Positions 5,529-6,116 of a DNA stretch of 6,116 nt are shown piece by piece; within the stretch, counting starts at the first letter, position 1, and each line of letters begins with the position of its first letter. Source of the DNA: Actinomycetes bacterium (GTDB lineage: Bacteria > Actinomycetota > Acidimicrobiia > Acidimicrobiales > Palsa-688); NCBI GenBank assembly GCA_021819345.1, contig JAKARG010000205.1, positions 1-6,116 of the forward strand, written 5' to 3'. A model generated the notes under the pieces. It did not search any database. It saw only the letters and a list, made by a program, of their open reading frames with translations, and had not been told where the DNA came from. Made by a program: the position numbers and the translations under genes.

Positions 5529-6116
5529 CTAAGGACCGATCGCAGAAGGCCCGGCTCGGGACCTGCGTCGGCGACGACTCAGGATCACAGCCAAGAGGCC
5601 GGTCGCAAGGCTTCCCCCCGAAGCGACGAGAACCAGTAATCCTGCGCCAACCCGTATACCACCCGGCGGTGAAGAGCGCACAGCATCGAACAGAGTCGAG
5701 CCGACGAGCCCTGGTCCGTTACTGCGTCCCGAGGTGACGCGGACCTCGAGCGTGTCACCGCTCCGCGCCCCGCCAATGGGACGCCACTCCCCTGCCGACC
5801 ACCAGTAGAGGCGGTGTGAGTGGGCCCGCGCTCGCTCGCTAACCCTGATCGTCAGGCTCGCCAGAAGGCTCGCACCCCCGACGGTGACGATGAAGTAGCG
5901 CGGATCCCCGAAACTCGGTACTCCCGGTGGAGGACCGGAAAGCTCCTGCAATGACACCTCGCCATGCCCTATCGCAGAGACGTCCACGGCGCCACCAGCA
6001 GCCACCGGGTTCGTGGCGCCGGATGCAGAGCTCCCCTGGACCCAGATTGGGTAGGACACCAGGGCCGCAGAGCCGGCGGGGACGCTCGAGAGCCCGAGAA
6101 TCGGGTTCGCATCCAC
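5529..6116 (-). CDS. C-terminal part of a membrane-anchored surface protein (5' end outside window)
   Basis: The frame is open to the right edge, so at least 195 codons are visible; the GTG at 6116 is simply the edge and should not be taken as the start. Residues 1-150 of the visible part are Ser/Gly/Val-rich and beta-like. They include HRLYWWSAGEWRPIGG then DTLEVRVTSGRSNGPGLVGSTLFDAV (101-146), which resembles the closing region of many secreted proteins in which a WxxGxW strand pair is followed by a Thr/Val-rich strand. A single hydrophobic helix (about 154-179) followed by five arginines (181-185) marks a C-terminal membrane anchor with a short cytosolic tail, so the body faces outside. 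No LPxTG motif precedes the helix, so sortase attachment is unlikely. Codon use is conspicuously relaxed (ATA, TTA, GTT, GGA, AGT, TCT) compared with every other gene here. The stop overlaps the ribosome site of the next gene. Ligand and role are unknown. Confidence 0.7.
   Translation of the reverse strand: MDANPILGLSSVPAGSAALVSYPIWVQGSSASGATNPVAAGGAVDVSAIGHGEVSLQELSGPPPGVPSFGDPRYFIVTVGGASLLASLTIRVSERARAHSHRLYWWSAGEWRPIGGARSGDTLEVRVTSGRSNGPGLVGSTLFDAVRSSPPGGIRVGAGLLVLVASGGSLATGLLAVILSRRRRRSRAGPSAIGP

Noticed and set aside
5637..5639. TTA leucine codon as a bldA-type regulatory codon
   Set aside because: The gene uses many other A/T-ending codons, so a single TTA fits its general codon bias; nothing shows that this organism has Streptomyces-like TTA control.
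4580..5737. A 385-codon + strand open frame across the membrane-protein genes
   Set aside because: The translation is low-complexity and hydrophilic with no recognisable domain, and it lies opposite three genes with good starts and membrane helices.

Overview
The window is very GC-rich, with strong G/C preference at third codon positions, GTG as well as ATG starts, and hairpin terminators without T-tracts. This points to a high-GC actinobacterium. A fibronectin-III surface protein and alanine/proline-rich secreted proteins would fit Acidimicrobiia or a relative, but that is a guess from style, not from a marker gene. I see no rRNA, tRNA, CRISPR array, insertion sequence or phage gene.

Left part (1-1485): the C-terminal end of a + strand secreted protein (fibronectin type III module plus a further beta-type domain) stops at 497 and is followed by a strong C(UCCG)G-looped terminator. 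About 290 bases of non-coding, hairpin- and repeat-rich DNA separate it from a convergent - strand short-chain dehydrogenase/reductase (787-1485). Translation of that gene probably starts at a GTG only 7 nt downstream of a TATCCT -10 box, so its mRNA may be leaderless.

Middle (1486-3117): a divergent gene with a good Shine-Dalgarno sequence (GTG at 1697) encodes a secreted NHL-type beta-propeller with proline-rich segments on both sides. A perfect 12-bp-stem terminator lies 15 nt after its stop and probably serves both strands.

Right part (3115-6116): a - strand cluster, probably one operon, read from right to left. It holds a C-terminally membrane-anchored surface protein (start beyond the window), a five-helix membrane protein 7 nt downstream, and a seven-helix membrane protein whose cytosolic tail carries two DnaJ-style CxxCxGxG zinc motifs. 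Last comes a short ORF, 4 nt after that stop, whose coding signal jumps between frames (broken gene or sequence error). None of the four matches a named pathway that I recognise. Surface anchor, membrane proteins and cytosolic zinc module together suggest an uncharacterised envelope-associated set, but this is inferred from co-direction and spacing only.
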